NCBI GenBank assembly: GCA_023014485.1
Contig: JAJOZX010000925.1
Span: 187,001-251,000, forward strand
Origin: Bathynomus jamesi
Lineage: Eukaryota > Arthropoda > Malacostraca > Isopoda > Cirolanidae
Direction of reading: 5' to 3'
DNA length: 64,000 bases
Shown here: positions 29,440 to 38,639 of the stretch, in pieces
How the letters are laid out: every line of letters starts with the position of its first letter
Numbering within the stretch: position 1 is the stretch's first letter
The notes under the pieces: generated by a model
The model's input: only the letters and a program-made list of their open reading frames with translations
Database searches by the model: none
What the model was told of the DNA's origin: nothing
Translations under genes and position numbers: made by a program

Positions 29440-29560
29440 GTGTGTGTGTGTGTGTGTGTGTATTGAGATACGTGGGAACGAGGAGGTGGTACACGTTTAT
29501 TGACAGACGTTTCGGAAAAGTTCAATTTCCATTATCAATGCTAAAAAAGTTAAAACAAAC
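29440..29560 (-). repeat. (GT)n and PLE terminal fragment
   Basis: (GT)n at 29437-29462, then ACGTGGGAACGAGGAGGT and a minus-strand hammerhead-like motif, as at PLE 3' ends. Confidence 0.5.
29501..29541 (-). ncRNA. Degenerate hammerhead-like motif
   Basis: Minus strand TTGATAA, stem GGAAA...TTTCC, GAAACGTC. Two core changes from CUGAUGA. The overall layout matches the other PLE motifs here. Confidence 0.45.
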
Positions 29561-30119
29561 GTAAAAAATAAATAAGATGAACAAAATTTTATACAAAAAT
29601 ATATTGATATAATCCTATAATACTGATAATATATTTATATTAAGTATATGAAGATAATTCCAGATAATTCCACATAAAATCAGACTTAATTTGCGTTTCT
29701 TTCCCATCGTAACAATTGCTGTAGGTTCCAAAACGCGAGTAAACGTTCCCTCTACATTATACATTAGTCAGTTTTCCTTTCCAAGTAGAATTCAGGGTTT
29801 TGCTTTACTCAACCAAGTTTTCCCACTATTACATTCATATGAACAAATTTAGTATAGGAATTCCTGATAAAAGTAGCTTTTTCAAACTATAAAATCCCGA
29901 TAGAATACGCTTCACCCTAATTCAGTATCCCCACAAAACATTCCCCGCCTCTCTAGTACGGTTCCTGACAGACAAACATCAGCAAACTTTAATCAATTAC
30001 TCGTTCAATTCGATAATCCATTCCTATTAATAATGAAATAACTTTTGCATTTATAATATTCTATATTAGTAATAAAATTACGAGTACAACACGATAAAAA
30101 GGGTAAAATATATAATAAC
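29561..30119. other. No gene seen
   Basis: AT-rich; 29695-29830 shares phrases with 7960-8090, suggesting an old repeat. Confidence 0.4.
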
Positions 30120-30298
30120 TAGAGCCTGGATGTTCAAGCAGAATGCCATGGTGGTCTTTTTTTTGTGCCTAATTTTGCATTTACAAGAAAAAGTGCTTTT
30201 TCGTCATAAAGTGCCTAATTTGCTTTTTTTTTTCAATTATTCCACTAAAGTCCCGAAGTAGGCCTATTACTTTCTGTTATATGTTTCAGTTTTATATA

Positions 30299-30972
30299 CC
30301 GGGTGTACATAAAGTCAGGATCTATTTTTGTGAAGCACTTGGAAATTATATGGAATTCAATCATAACATGATAAAGTGGTAACATTTATTAAATAATTAA
30401 GAGTAGGATTCGACGTGACGCCCATCAGTATCCCTGCACAGCTCAAATCGTTCCGCAGCATTTCTAAACACATTCTGGAGCATTTGCGGGGTTATGTTAT
30501 CTGCAGCAACATAACGGGGATAGGATTGTTAGTACCGTCGTCTATCAACATGATGGTGCTCCTTGTCACTATGCCAAAATTGTTCAGGATTATCTAAATG
30601 AACGTTTTCCAAATCGCTGGATCGGACGCGGAAGCAACAGACCTTGGCCAGCGAGATCACCAGATTTAACCCCTTTAGATTTCTTTGCATGGGCTTTATC
30701 AAATCGCACGTCTATCAGACGAAGATTACGAGTCTTGAAAACTTACGTACACGTATACGAACTGCTGCAGATAACATAACCCCGCAAATGCTCCAGAATG
30801 TGTTTAGAAATGCTGCGGAACGATTTGAGCTGTGCAGGGATACTGATGGGCGTCACGTCGAATCCTACTCTTAATTATTTAATAAATGTTACCACTTTAT
30901 CATTTTATGATTGAATTCCATATAATTTCCAAGTGCTTCACAAAAATAGATCCTGACTTTATGTACACCCTG
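30299..30972 (+). mobile_element. Mariner-type element with ~210 bp inverted coding ends
   Basis: Left end CCGGGTGTACATAAAGTC, right GACTTTATGTACACCCTG, flanked by TA. The inverted similarity extends ~210 bp (30299-30512 against 30766-30972), so the 3' end of the transposase gene is present twice, inverted. The unique middle carries the catalytic region. Confidence 0.8.
30525..30874 (+). pseudogene. Mariner-like transposase C-terminal fragment
   Basis: Reads VYQHDGAPCHYAKIVQDYLN (second catalytic Asp), [17 protein letters not shown] (third Asp), then after a frame change GFIKSHVYQTKITSLE and a terminal DTDGRHVESYS. N-terminal DNA-binding and first-Asp regions are missing. One frameshift at the FFxWG motif. 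Confidence 0.75.
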
Positions 30973-30974
30973 TA

Positions 30975-31175
30975 TACAGGAATACCTCGAAATTCGTCGT
31001 GAATTTGTGTTGGTAAACAGTTGAATTTCGTCAATTTCGATCAGTTTTTTTTTTACATTTTTTCAAAAAACGACGAATCTGCGAATATGGACGACGGATT
31101 GCGAAACTATAGGTAGTAAAAGATTGACGACGAATCTGCGAAACGACGAATTTTATATATATATAATATATATAT
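30975..31175. repeat. ACGACGAAT-rich stretch and (TA)n
   Basis: Repeated GACGAATCTGCGAA / AATTCGTCG words suggest a decayed small MITE; (TA)n at ~31155-31180. Confidence 0.4.
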
Positions 31176-31184
31176 ATATAACTA

Positions 31185-31745
31185 AGCGTGCATAATAGTA
31201 TTACTTTATATAAAAAAAAATTTGAAATTTAAATCGTTGTCATTATTGTGTAAGGCACATTTTCAACACCTACTGTTTTGTTCATTATAATGGCGTTGTA
31301 ATGCGAGTACACTATGTATTATTTACGCGTGTATAATGGTATTATTCTATATTAACACTCTGGACTACTACTAACGCGTTTCGCGTCAAAAATCTATCCT
31401 ACCCTCGGGTCACTTCTTACGCCAAACGCGTCAAGTTGATCTGTGCCTCGTCACAGCTGACACACTACACACGTCAAGACGACAATACTCGCAGAAATTT
31501 TGCATTTACTCTTTCTTGTTCGGATCAACTTGACGCGTTTCGCGTAAGAAGTGACCCGAGGGTAGGATACAGTTTTGACGCGAAACGCCTAAGTAGTAGT
31601 CCAGTGTGTTAAACTTTATTTTTGGAAATGAAATCACTGTTATTATGTGTAACTAATATTTGCATTACAGTACTTATTGTTTTGTTCACTAAGGGCGTTG
31701 TAATACGTATTATATAAAGGTATTATTCTAGATCAAACTTTTCCG
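31185..31745. repeat. Diverged tandem repeat (~170 bp) flanking the foldback
   Basis: 31185-31355 and 31609-31745 share the order ATTATxxTGTAAxxxAxAxTT, TATTGTTTTGTTCA, GGCGTTGTAAT and GGTATTATTCTA. The TTAA foldback lies between the two units. Confidence 0.55.
31356..31608. repeat. TTAA-flanked foldback MITE
   Basis: Arms of ~88 bp: CACTCTGGACTACTACTAAC at the left, GTAGTAGTCCAGTGTG at the right, loop ~73 bp. TTAA on both sides (31352-31355, 31609-31612), suggesting a piggyBac-type mover. Confidence 0.75.
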
Positions 31746-31868
31746 AAAGCAAATTTATAAATGCCTTTTTGGGGGGTTTTACTGCCTATTTTGAATGTTT
31801 ATTTTGCCTATTTGCCTGCCTTTTAAGAAAGGATTTTAGTACCTAAACATCCGGCCTCTAATAATTAC

Positions 31869-32885
31869 ATTTAAAATTATTCGCCCAACAAACTCTTGAT
31901 TTTCATCAATTAATAAAGTTTTGCGCTCGGAGTATTTCAAGCGGTCGCGATTAGTTCCTTACACGATCAAATTATCCTTAGCGGAGCAAAGCGTTGTACG
32001 ATATATTAACAATATCAGCGGTACGCCAGGCGCAGTTACGGAAGGAACAACTCGCAAATTACAATATTTTACGGCCAAAACCATTTTGGGGAAGGGTGTC
32101 GGGGGTCAAAGAACATTTTTATTTGACTCTCAACTTAAATTTGGAGCTCCTTATGAATATGATTTCTGATAAGGTAACGTGATAGAAGAGGAAAGAAGAC
32201 AAATACACCCTCAAACAAAGTGAATTACGTACGAGAACGTATGAAGTGATGGAAAGACAATACGGAGTTGCGTACTGGAACGATATTTCAATCTTGAACA
32301 CGACTTACAAACACGCGGGCATAATAATAATTAGAAGGTCGTCAAGACAAATGAGCTTTCCCCACTGCAGAATTGGGGAAAGTTTACGACGACGACGACT
32401 AAAACCAACCGCCATAGTTCGCCTTGACCTTTAAGCGCTTTAAGTTTCATCAATTTATGATGAGCAGTTCAAAAGTTATAGTCCGGACACGAAAGTGAGA
32501 CGAACGGACGAAAGGACAAGCGCAATCCAGTATGGCCCCTCCAAATTCATTTGGTCGGGGTCATAATTAATCCTAATAAATTACTCTTAGTATTCAACGG
32601 TAAGAATTGATATGATCCTAAGATATGGCAAAAGAAGGGGGCTTGTACCGTTTGATCAGTATTTTAAACGCAACTACTTTTGAACAACATTGTCCCCCCT
32701 CCCGCCCGAAATAAAAAAAATTAGGGATTGAGGGGTAACATTTAAAACAAACAAATAAGTAAATCTTTTTTTAACGAGCCTCCTCCTCCTCCCCCCATCC
32801 AAAAAATGCGCGGCGCATCACTATATATACTATACATTATATTCGAATGGTCGAGAACCGACCTCACAAACTTTATCGCATTTCA
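31869..32885. other. No gene; possible SINE-like tail
   Basis: 32470-32570 contains AAAGTTATAGTCCGGACACGAAAGTGAGACG and a GACGAACGGACGAAAGGACAAG stretch, a pattern I recall from dispersed repeats of invertebrates. The rest is unremarkable. Confidence 0.3.
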
Positions 32886-33585
32886 CGTTAAAAGTATTTG
32901 AGGGTGAAAGTTTAGCTTAAAGCGAGTTATTAGACAGGAATGGCGCTGTCGATTAGTGAAATTAAACTATTCTTTCAGTGAATATCTAACCTGTAATTGA
33001 TGACTTAGCGGAAGACCTCAAAATGTTCACTGTGCGGTTGCTGATGGCACTCTCGAATGCGTTCATTAACCGAATAACAAACACGTCGAAGCAATTCCCT
33101 TTCGTTTCTCAGAATATCAACTTCCATTTGAAATGCAGTTTTCAGTTCTGCAATGGAGCTTTTGAAAACTGTTTTTTTTTAACTATCTCCACAAAAAGAA
33201 GTCACAGGGTGTCATGTCGGCGGCAACTCAACTGATCCTCGACGTCCAATCCATCGCCCTGAAAGTGTTTGAACAAGCGCACATGTGGTTACGTTCTGAA
33301 TTTACCATTTTCGATGCATCAACGTCATGGCGTCCAAAGTTTTCGATAATTTAGTGTAAGAAATTACAGACTTTGAAAACGAGTAAGAATTCAATTGTGA
33401 AGATGGCAGTTGCCCAGTGCCGACAAGCTCAGAATGGACATTTTGAACTCTTCCGCTACGTCGCTGATTATTTACAGGTTTGAAATTCAGTGAAAGGATA
33501 TTTACTTCACTTAATTGACATTGCCATTCACATCTAATAACTCGCTTTAAGCTAAATTCAAATACTTTTAACGATAAACAACAAA
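32886..33585 (-). pseudogene. Decayed mariner-like element with ~100 bp inverted ends
   Basis: Arms 32886-32985 and 33492-33585 pair TTTAGCTTAAAGCGAGTTAT with its complement. On the minus strand fragments read SGRWIGRRGSVELPP, CDFFLWR (third-Asp region) and KSSIAELKTAFQMEVDILRN, matching the C-terminal part of WIGRRG-type transposases. Several frames are needed, so it is dead. Confidence 0.5.
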
Positions 33586-33587
33586 GA

Positions 33588-33601
33588 GCTCTCTCTCTCT
33601 C

Positions 33602-33672
<71 letters not shown>
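33588..33672. repeat. (GA)n, (TA)n and (CA)n tracts
   Basis: Compound microsatellite between two foldback elements. Confidence 0.9.
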
Positions 33673-33673
<1 letters not shown>

Positions 33674-33700
33674 ACTCAGAATGGTCCCCTGAGAAACTTA

Positions 33701-33875
33701 TATGTTAAACACAGACCGTGCATGGAACAAGGAACTCTTCTGGGAAAATTAAATCCACTATAGTCCGATAATAAGTAATGGTAAATTTGTCATTTACCAT
33801 TACTTATTCGGACTATAGTGGATTTAATTTTCCCAGAAGAGTTCCTTGTTCCATGCACGGTCTGTGTTTAACATA
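33701..33875. repeat. Near-perfect hairpin, 84-86 bp arms, 5-base loop
   Basis: Arms 33701-33786 and 33792-33875, e.g. CAGACCGTGCATGGAACAAG and its complement, differing by about two bases. The arm sequence recurs as a single copy at 48046-48165, including the outer GGGGACCATTCTGAG phrase. No coding potential. Confidence 0.85.
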
Positions 33876-34062
33876 TATATATATATATAGTTGACCCTTG
33901 GTATCATTTCATTCTTCTGATTTGTTTTTAAAAGTAAACTTTTTTAAATATATATGTTTGCACAATTTTTAGCTTTTAAATTTATTGTATATTTAATACC
34001 AATTAAAGGAATCATTTATTACGTTGATGAATAATGTATTTTTATGGGATTTATCTCCTGCC

Positions 34063-34087
34063 AATATATATATATTATATATATATA

Positions 34088-34125
<38 letters not shown>

Positions 34126-34132
34126 ATATATA

Positions 34133-34173
<41 letters not shown>
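34063..34173. repeat. (TA)n(CA)n tract
   Basis: Interrupted TA repeat ending in (CA)n directly before a MITE. Confidence 0.9.
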
Positions 34174-34174
<1 letters not shown>

Positions 34175-34416
34175 CAGGTTGCCCCAAAAAAGTAAGCTAT
34201 TGCTTTGAAGATTTTTTCAGTTTTATTTTTGAAAAATGTGCAACAAAGATAAATAGAGTATATTAAAAACAAATATTATAAAGACATACGAGTATAGAAG
34301 TGTTACATATAAAAGCAAATTATTTATTTAAATCGTTATAAAAGCAAGCAAATCTTGACAATAGTAAATATAATAGTTGATAAAAGCAATAGCTTACTTT
34401 TTTCTGGGCAACCCGG
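34174..34416. repeat. Mariner-like MITE, CAGGTTGCCC ends
   Basis: Left CCAGGTTGCCCCAAAAAAG, right complement CCGGGTTGCCCAGAAAAAAG; TAAGCTATTGCTTT continues the match to ~32 bp. About 243 bp, AT-rich, non-coding. Confidence 0.7.
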
Positions 34417-34425
34417 TGTGTGTGT

Positions 34426-34499
<74 letters not shown>

Positions 34500-34524
34500 A
34501 TATATATATATATACACACACACA
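34417..34524. repeat. (GT)n(TA)n(CA)n tract
   Basis: Compound microsatellite joining a MITE to a mariner. Confidence 0.9.
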
Positions 34525-35547
34525 CAGGATGTCCCATAAGTCCGGCATCATAGGAGACATTCATATTTTTCTATTTCTACAAACCATAATTCATATTTTT
34601 CTCTTTCTAAAGGCCATAATGTCTGTGAGCAAGGAAGAACGAATCCAGATAATTCTACTCATAGGAAATCGGAGTCAAAGAGAGGCTGCTGCTGAATTTA
34701 ACAGACTGCATCCAGACCGCGAGCCAATAACACAGAGTTGTGTTAGCAGACTTGTTGCAAAGTTTAAGGAAACAGGATCCATAGAAGATAAACCCCCGAG
34801 ACAGGAGTGTCGAAAAGTAGCATCCATCGCATTCTTAGGCTCACAAATGGCATCCATATAAACTTCAGATCCTACAGAAATTAAGCGATGATGATGATCC
34901 CGACCGGCGGATGGAATTTTGGAATGGGCTACGGAACAATATGCTCGGGATGCCAATTTCCCGTCCACCATTCTGTTCAGTGACAAGGCTGTTTTTTATG
35001 GAAATGGTGAGGTAAATCGACAGAACACCCGCTACTGGTCTCAAAACAACCCTCTTTTTCGATGAACATGTCACTGGAGGCACCTACCTACGTATGCTCA
35101 AGGAAGAAGCATTCCCCAGTGTCTTGAACGAAGAAGGAAATTTCCCAACATGGTTCCAGCAAGACGGCGCTCCTGCACATTACAGCACCCAAGTAAGGGA
35201 ATACCTGTACCAACAACTCCCTGGTCATTGGATAGGACGTCGAGGGCCTGTGGAATGGCCAGCTAGAAGCCCGGATCTCACAACACTAGATTTTTATCTC
35301 TGGGGCCACTTGAAAGCGCTGGTATAGGCAGAGAAAATTAGGAGTGTTGAACATTTGCGGCAGCGCATTATTGGGGCATGTAACACCATTGCTCCTGGCA
35401 TCATTCACCGTGTGCTTGCTGACTGGGTATCATATCTGAATTTGTGTATTGAAAACAATGGTGGACATATTGAGCACGTTCTGTAAATAAAAGCTTTTGT
35501 TTTGCCTTTTTTTTTTTCCTATGATGCCGGACTCGTGGGACACCCTG
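34525..35547 (+). mobile_element. Mariner-like element, CAGGGTGTCC family copy B1 (deleted)
   Basis: Ends CAGGATGTCCCATAAGTCCG and complement at the right. Transposase start MSVSKEERIQIILLIGNRSQ at 34619, truncated by a deletion after GSIEDKP; catalytic part resumes with WFQQDGAPAHYSTQV (second Asp) and SPDLTTLDFYLWG (third Asp), 41 residues apart. An internal deletion near 35060 removes part of the first-Asp to second-Asp spacer and the frame has a stop at ~35325. Dead copy of the family also at 48208, 52561 and 55849. Confidence 0.85.
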
Positions 35548-35630
35548 TATATACACACATGAATAGTTGTGCGTCACCGTAATAAACCCTTTTTCAGTAA
35601 CTGAATGAAAGTAAAAGCATTATATAGAAC

Positions 35631-36322
35631 AGTTTATTAATATTCACATTACGAGCTTCGATACTTCACGTATCACCTTTCAACTTATTTTTTAATGCGG
35701 GAAGGAGGGGCCAAGGGCGGATGCCCCAAAAGCGTCCCCCTCCCCACACTATAGAAAAAGAAGAGATTCAAAATCAAGGTTCAAGGTTTTCGACATGCCT
35801 AGACACTCGGCGTTTGAAAGATTGCGCGAGTGAAGTTCTTAAATACTGGAGGGTTGGAGCTCGCGTGATTAGGGCTGGCTCGTTATCACCTTCCTTACCG
35901 CTGAATTAAATCTATAGTTTCCAGCTTCCTTTTGATAAGCTGAAGTTTGGAAGAGTTTCGGTTAAAGCAGACCTCAATTTCTTTTCACGTAATTATTTGG
36001 CTTAAAACTTTTTATTCCAATAAAATGTTGGAATAATGTTTGACTTGAAAAGACATTAAGTTTGCTTACGAATCCAATGCAGTTTTAAACACGTCCAACA
36101 TTATAATCACTCAATTAACTGGAATGAAAAAGCAAAATAGTTTTATATCAAATAAATAGCCTACATTAAAGGATTAATAGTAGAGTCTGCTTAATTGAAA
36201 CTCTTCCGTACTTCAACTTATCAAAAGGAAGTTACAGATTTAATCCAGATTAGGAAGGTGATAACGAGCCTCGCCCCAATTACGCGAACTCCAACCCTCC
36301 AAAGTACCGAAACTTTTACTGT
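35631..36322. repeat. Foldback element
   Basis: Main arms ~35840-35974 and ~36186-36306 share GGCTCGTTATCACCTTCC and CTTCCTTTTGATAAG with complements; a weaker outer match (TTAATATTCACA) suggests the left arm starts near 35631 and has an insertion. Interior non-coding. Confidence 0.6.
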
Positions 36323-36815
36323 GAATATTAAACCATTAGTGCATAAAATTTAAATTTGCGGATACTCGGCTGATTTTTTTATATCGTCTTAGAAACCTCA
36401 ATAGAAGCGTGTATATTTAATTTTGCCGTTTAGTTTTTTTGAACATTACCATTAATGTATAGAGCTGTGCTTAGCGTCGCTAAATTAGCGCCGTTAAGTT
36501 TTCATTAGCGATTTTACGAGCGTCGCTGTTTTCTTAAAACGTTAGCGAAAGAGCCAGCGCCGCTATATTTTTCAGGCAAATCAAACGCTAATCGCTATTT
36601 TTGCTCGTGCTTTTTTGTAAAAAATACTCGTGTAAGATGTGTCATCAACTCGGCTGTTGTCACGAGTTCATACCAATACTAAGTCACTATTTACACGCGA
36701 CGTTTTTCACGCGGAACAAATTTCGCTATTCTCGAATAAAACTGTACCAAACCGTAATAATTAGATAGATAGTTCATATTTCCCTTCCAAAGTAATCAAA
36801 TTTATTTTCATTCAG

Positions 36816-36971
36816 TTAAACACACCTATTCCATCCAGCGCAGCTGTTGAGAGGATTTTCTCGACTGGAAAAGATATTTTGAAGCCAAAACGAGCCTGCT
36901 TGACTGACTATTATAACTTTGAGAAGTTGTTGCTACTGAAATTTAATAAAACAACAGAGCACAATATCTAG
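36816..36971 (+). pseudogene. hAT transposase C-terminal dimerisation domain
   Basis: Reads LNTPIPSSAAVERIFSTGKD, ILKPKRACLTD, FEKLLLLKFN, stop TAG at 36969. This matches the hATC domain (SSAAVERxFS...KRxxL), which mediates multimerisation of hAT transposases. A TTTTCATTCAG just upstream could be a splice acceptor. No other transposase parts are recognisable. Confidence 0.8.
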
Positions 36972-37109
36972 AAGAAATGTACAGAATTAGTGATTTAGTA
37001 ATTGGTATTTCCTAAATAACCATATAGTAGAGCGACTGTTTATTTTTTTTTTTTACTACTGTCGTAGAACTTCCTTGTGATTTATAACATATATTGAGCA
37101 GGAAAAAGT

Positions 37110-37338
37110 CCAGAGCTGGGCACTTGCGGTTTTTTTTGCGGTACTGCGGTACTGCGGTACTACCGTGTTGGTCGGTACCGCGGAAAGTACCGCGGGAAAT
37201 TTGAATGCGGTAGCGGTACTGCTGTACTTTCAGCGATCCTTTGCGGTACTGCGTTATGCGGTACCGGTTTGGTAGTGCGGTAGTAGTACCGCAGTACCGC
37301 AAAAAAACGCAAAAAAAACCGCAAGTGCCCAGCTCTGG
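37110..37338. repeat. hAT MITE with CCAGAGCTGGGC ends
   Basis: Perfect ends CCAGAGCTGGGCACTTGCGG / CCGCAAGTGCCCAGCTCTGG. GCGGTACTGCGGTACT repeats fill the interior. Outside 8 bp GAAAAAGT and GAAAAACT, one mismatch. Inserted within the hAT at 36460-37572. Confidence 0.8.
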
Positions 37339-37408
37339 GAAAAACTGAACTGTGGATTAAATATTTCCCGCTATAACTAGGTCTTTTTTAGTTTTATAAA
37401 TAGATATT

Positions 37409-37419
<11 letters not shown>

Positions 37420-37448
<29 letters not shown>

Positions 37449-37455
37449 TTTTTTT
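37420..37455. repeat. (CA)n(TA)n tract
   Basis: Short compound microsatellite inside the hAT right part. Confidence 0.85.
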
Positions 37456-37580
37456 TTTAGCGGAAAAATTAGTGATAAATCTAGCGCCGCTAGATTTCTA
37501 AAAGATTAGATTTATAGATATTTGGCGTTAGCGACAGCGGCGCTGGTTATATCAGTTACGCGCCTAGCTCTGTTAATGGG

Positions 37581-38190
37581 TATAGTGTTTTTATTTTTAT
37601 ATACATGTATAATTTCATTCTTAACAAAAAAAGAAAAGGTAAAATTCAAAAGTCTCAAATGTCGAAGATAAAAAAGAACAAAAAAAAAAAAAAACTTAAT
37701 GAATTATTGGGCGTAACAACCGCAGACTTAATTACTATTCGACTTTCATCGCTTTTTCCGCACGATAAACTAAGTCAGTATGATAAAAAAGCATCAATAT
37801 CAGTACCTGTACAATACATAATAATTAGACGAGCTCGCTTCCCTCGCGTATTTCGGTTTGTAAGTTAGTTTTGGTTGTGTTAGGTGAAGTTTCGTTAGTT
37901 TAGGTAATCTTAAGGGATAGAAAATTGTTTATTGTAGATAGGTTCTATGGCTTTAATAAATCTATGCTATAGTGTAAAACCAGTTCAGGGCTGGAAAGAC
38001 GTTTCGATTACGGTGGGTTAGATAAAATTAGTTTAGGGCGTCAAGCTGATATTAGGAACGCAAAATTCAGTAAAATAGGTATTTACACCCACCCCCCGCG
38101 GCCTCCCCCTTTTTTCTTTCTTTGTAGTAAACGCGAGTACGGTAATCTTCAAAATGTATTAATAAATGAGAAGTTAATTGAAACGTGGCC
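37581..38190. other. No recognised gene
   Basis: A Lys-rich 87-residue frame (37605-37868) spans an A-tract and looks compositional. C-rich run at ~38090-38110. Confidence 0.4.
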
Positions 38191-38191
38191 G

Positions 38192-38301
38192 TGACGTCAT
38201 AGGAAGCAGATTTCTCGTTCTTGAACTAATGGTTGGCGCTATATGACGTCAGATCGTCATTTTTTCCGCGTCTATTCTAGCGTCAGTGCCGAATGACGTC
38301 A
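38192..38301. promoter_or_regulatory. Three TGACGTCA palindromes at ~50 bp spacing
   Basis: Perfect TGACGTCA at 38192-38199, 38244-38251 and 38294-38301. This is the cAMP-response/ATF-type site. A 72-residue plus-strand frame (38332-38550) follows but has no family likeness. Whether they act as a promoter is unknown. Confidence 0.4.
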
Positions 38302-38639
38302 TATATCACTCCGCGACAAAACTGATCCGAAATGCGCGCTAAAATGTTTCGTATCATATTTTGCGTTTCTACTGTCAGTATTATTAGATTATTAACACGA
38401 TTATGGAAGGAAGGAAAGATTAAGGGCTTCACTGGTGCTTCGACTGCCGGGGTTATATCGCGCCGAAACAAAGTTAGAGAGATAACGCAAAGAAAGGGGA
38501 AGAAGGGAGGGAGGGAGCAGTTAACCCTTTCACGCATGAAGTATATTTAAAGGTTTGAAAAATTTAATGCAAAAATCATCTTTAAATTATTGTTTCATAG
38601 GGGTGAAGATACTATGCACGTTAACGTTCACATATGTTG

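Larger units (their letters stand above)
30120..31860. mobile_element. hAT-like element carrying two later insertions
   Basis: Ends TAGAGCCTGGATGTT and (complement) TAGAGGCCGGATGTTTA. The 8 bp outside are ATAATAAC (30112-30119) and ATAATTAC (31861-31868), one mismatch. Sub-terminal GTGCCTAATTTTGC-type words occur on both sides. No hAT transposase is left. A mariner at 30299-30972 and a TTAA foldback at 31356-31608 sit inside. Confidence 0.65.
36460..37572 (+). mobile_element. hAT element with CAGAGCTG-type ends and a nested MITE
   Basis: Left TAGAGCTGTGCTTAGCG, right CGCGCCTAGCTCTG. Outside 8 bp TTAATGTA and TTAATGGG match at six positions. GCGCCGCT-rich sub-terminal words occur at both sides. 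It keeps a transposase C-terminal exon at 36816-36971. Confidence 0.65.

Noticed and set aside
37605..37868. Lys-rich small basic protein
   Set aside because: The basic stretch is encoded by an A-rich tract; no domain or supporting signal.
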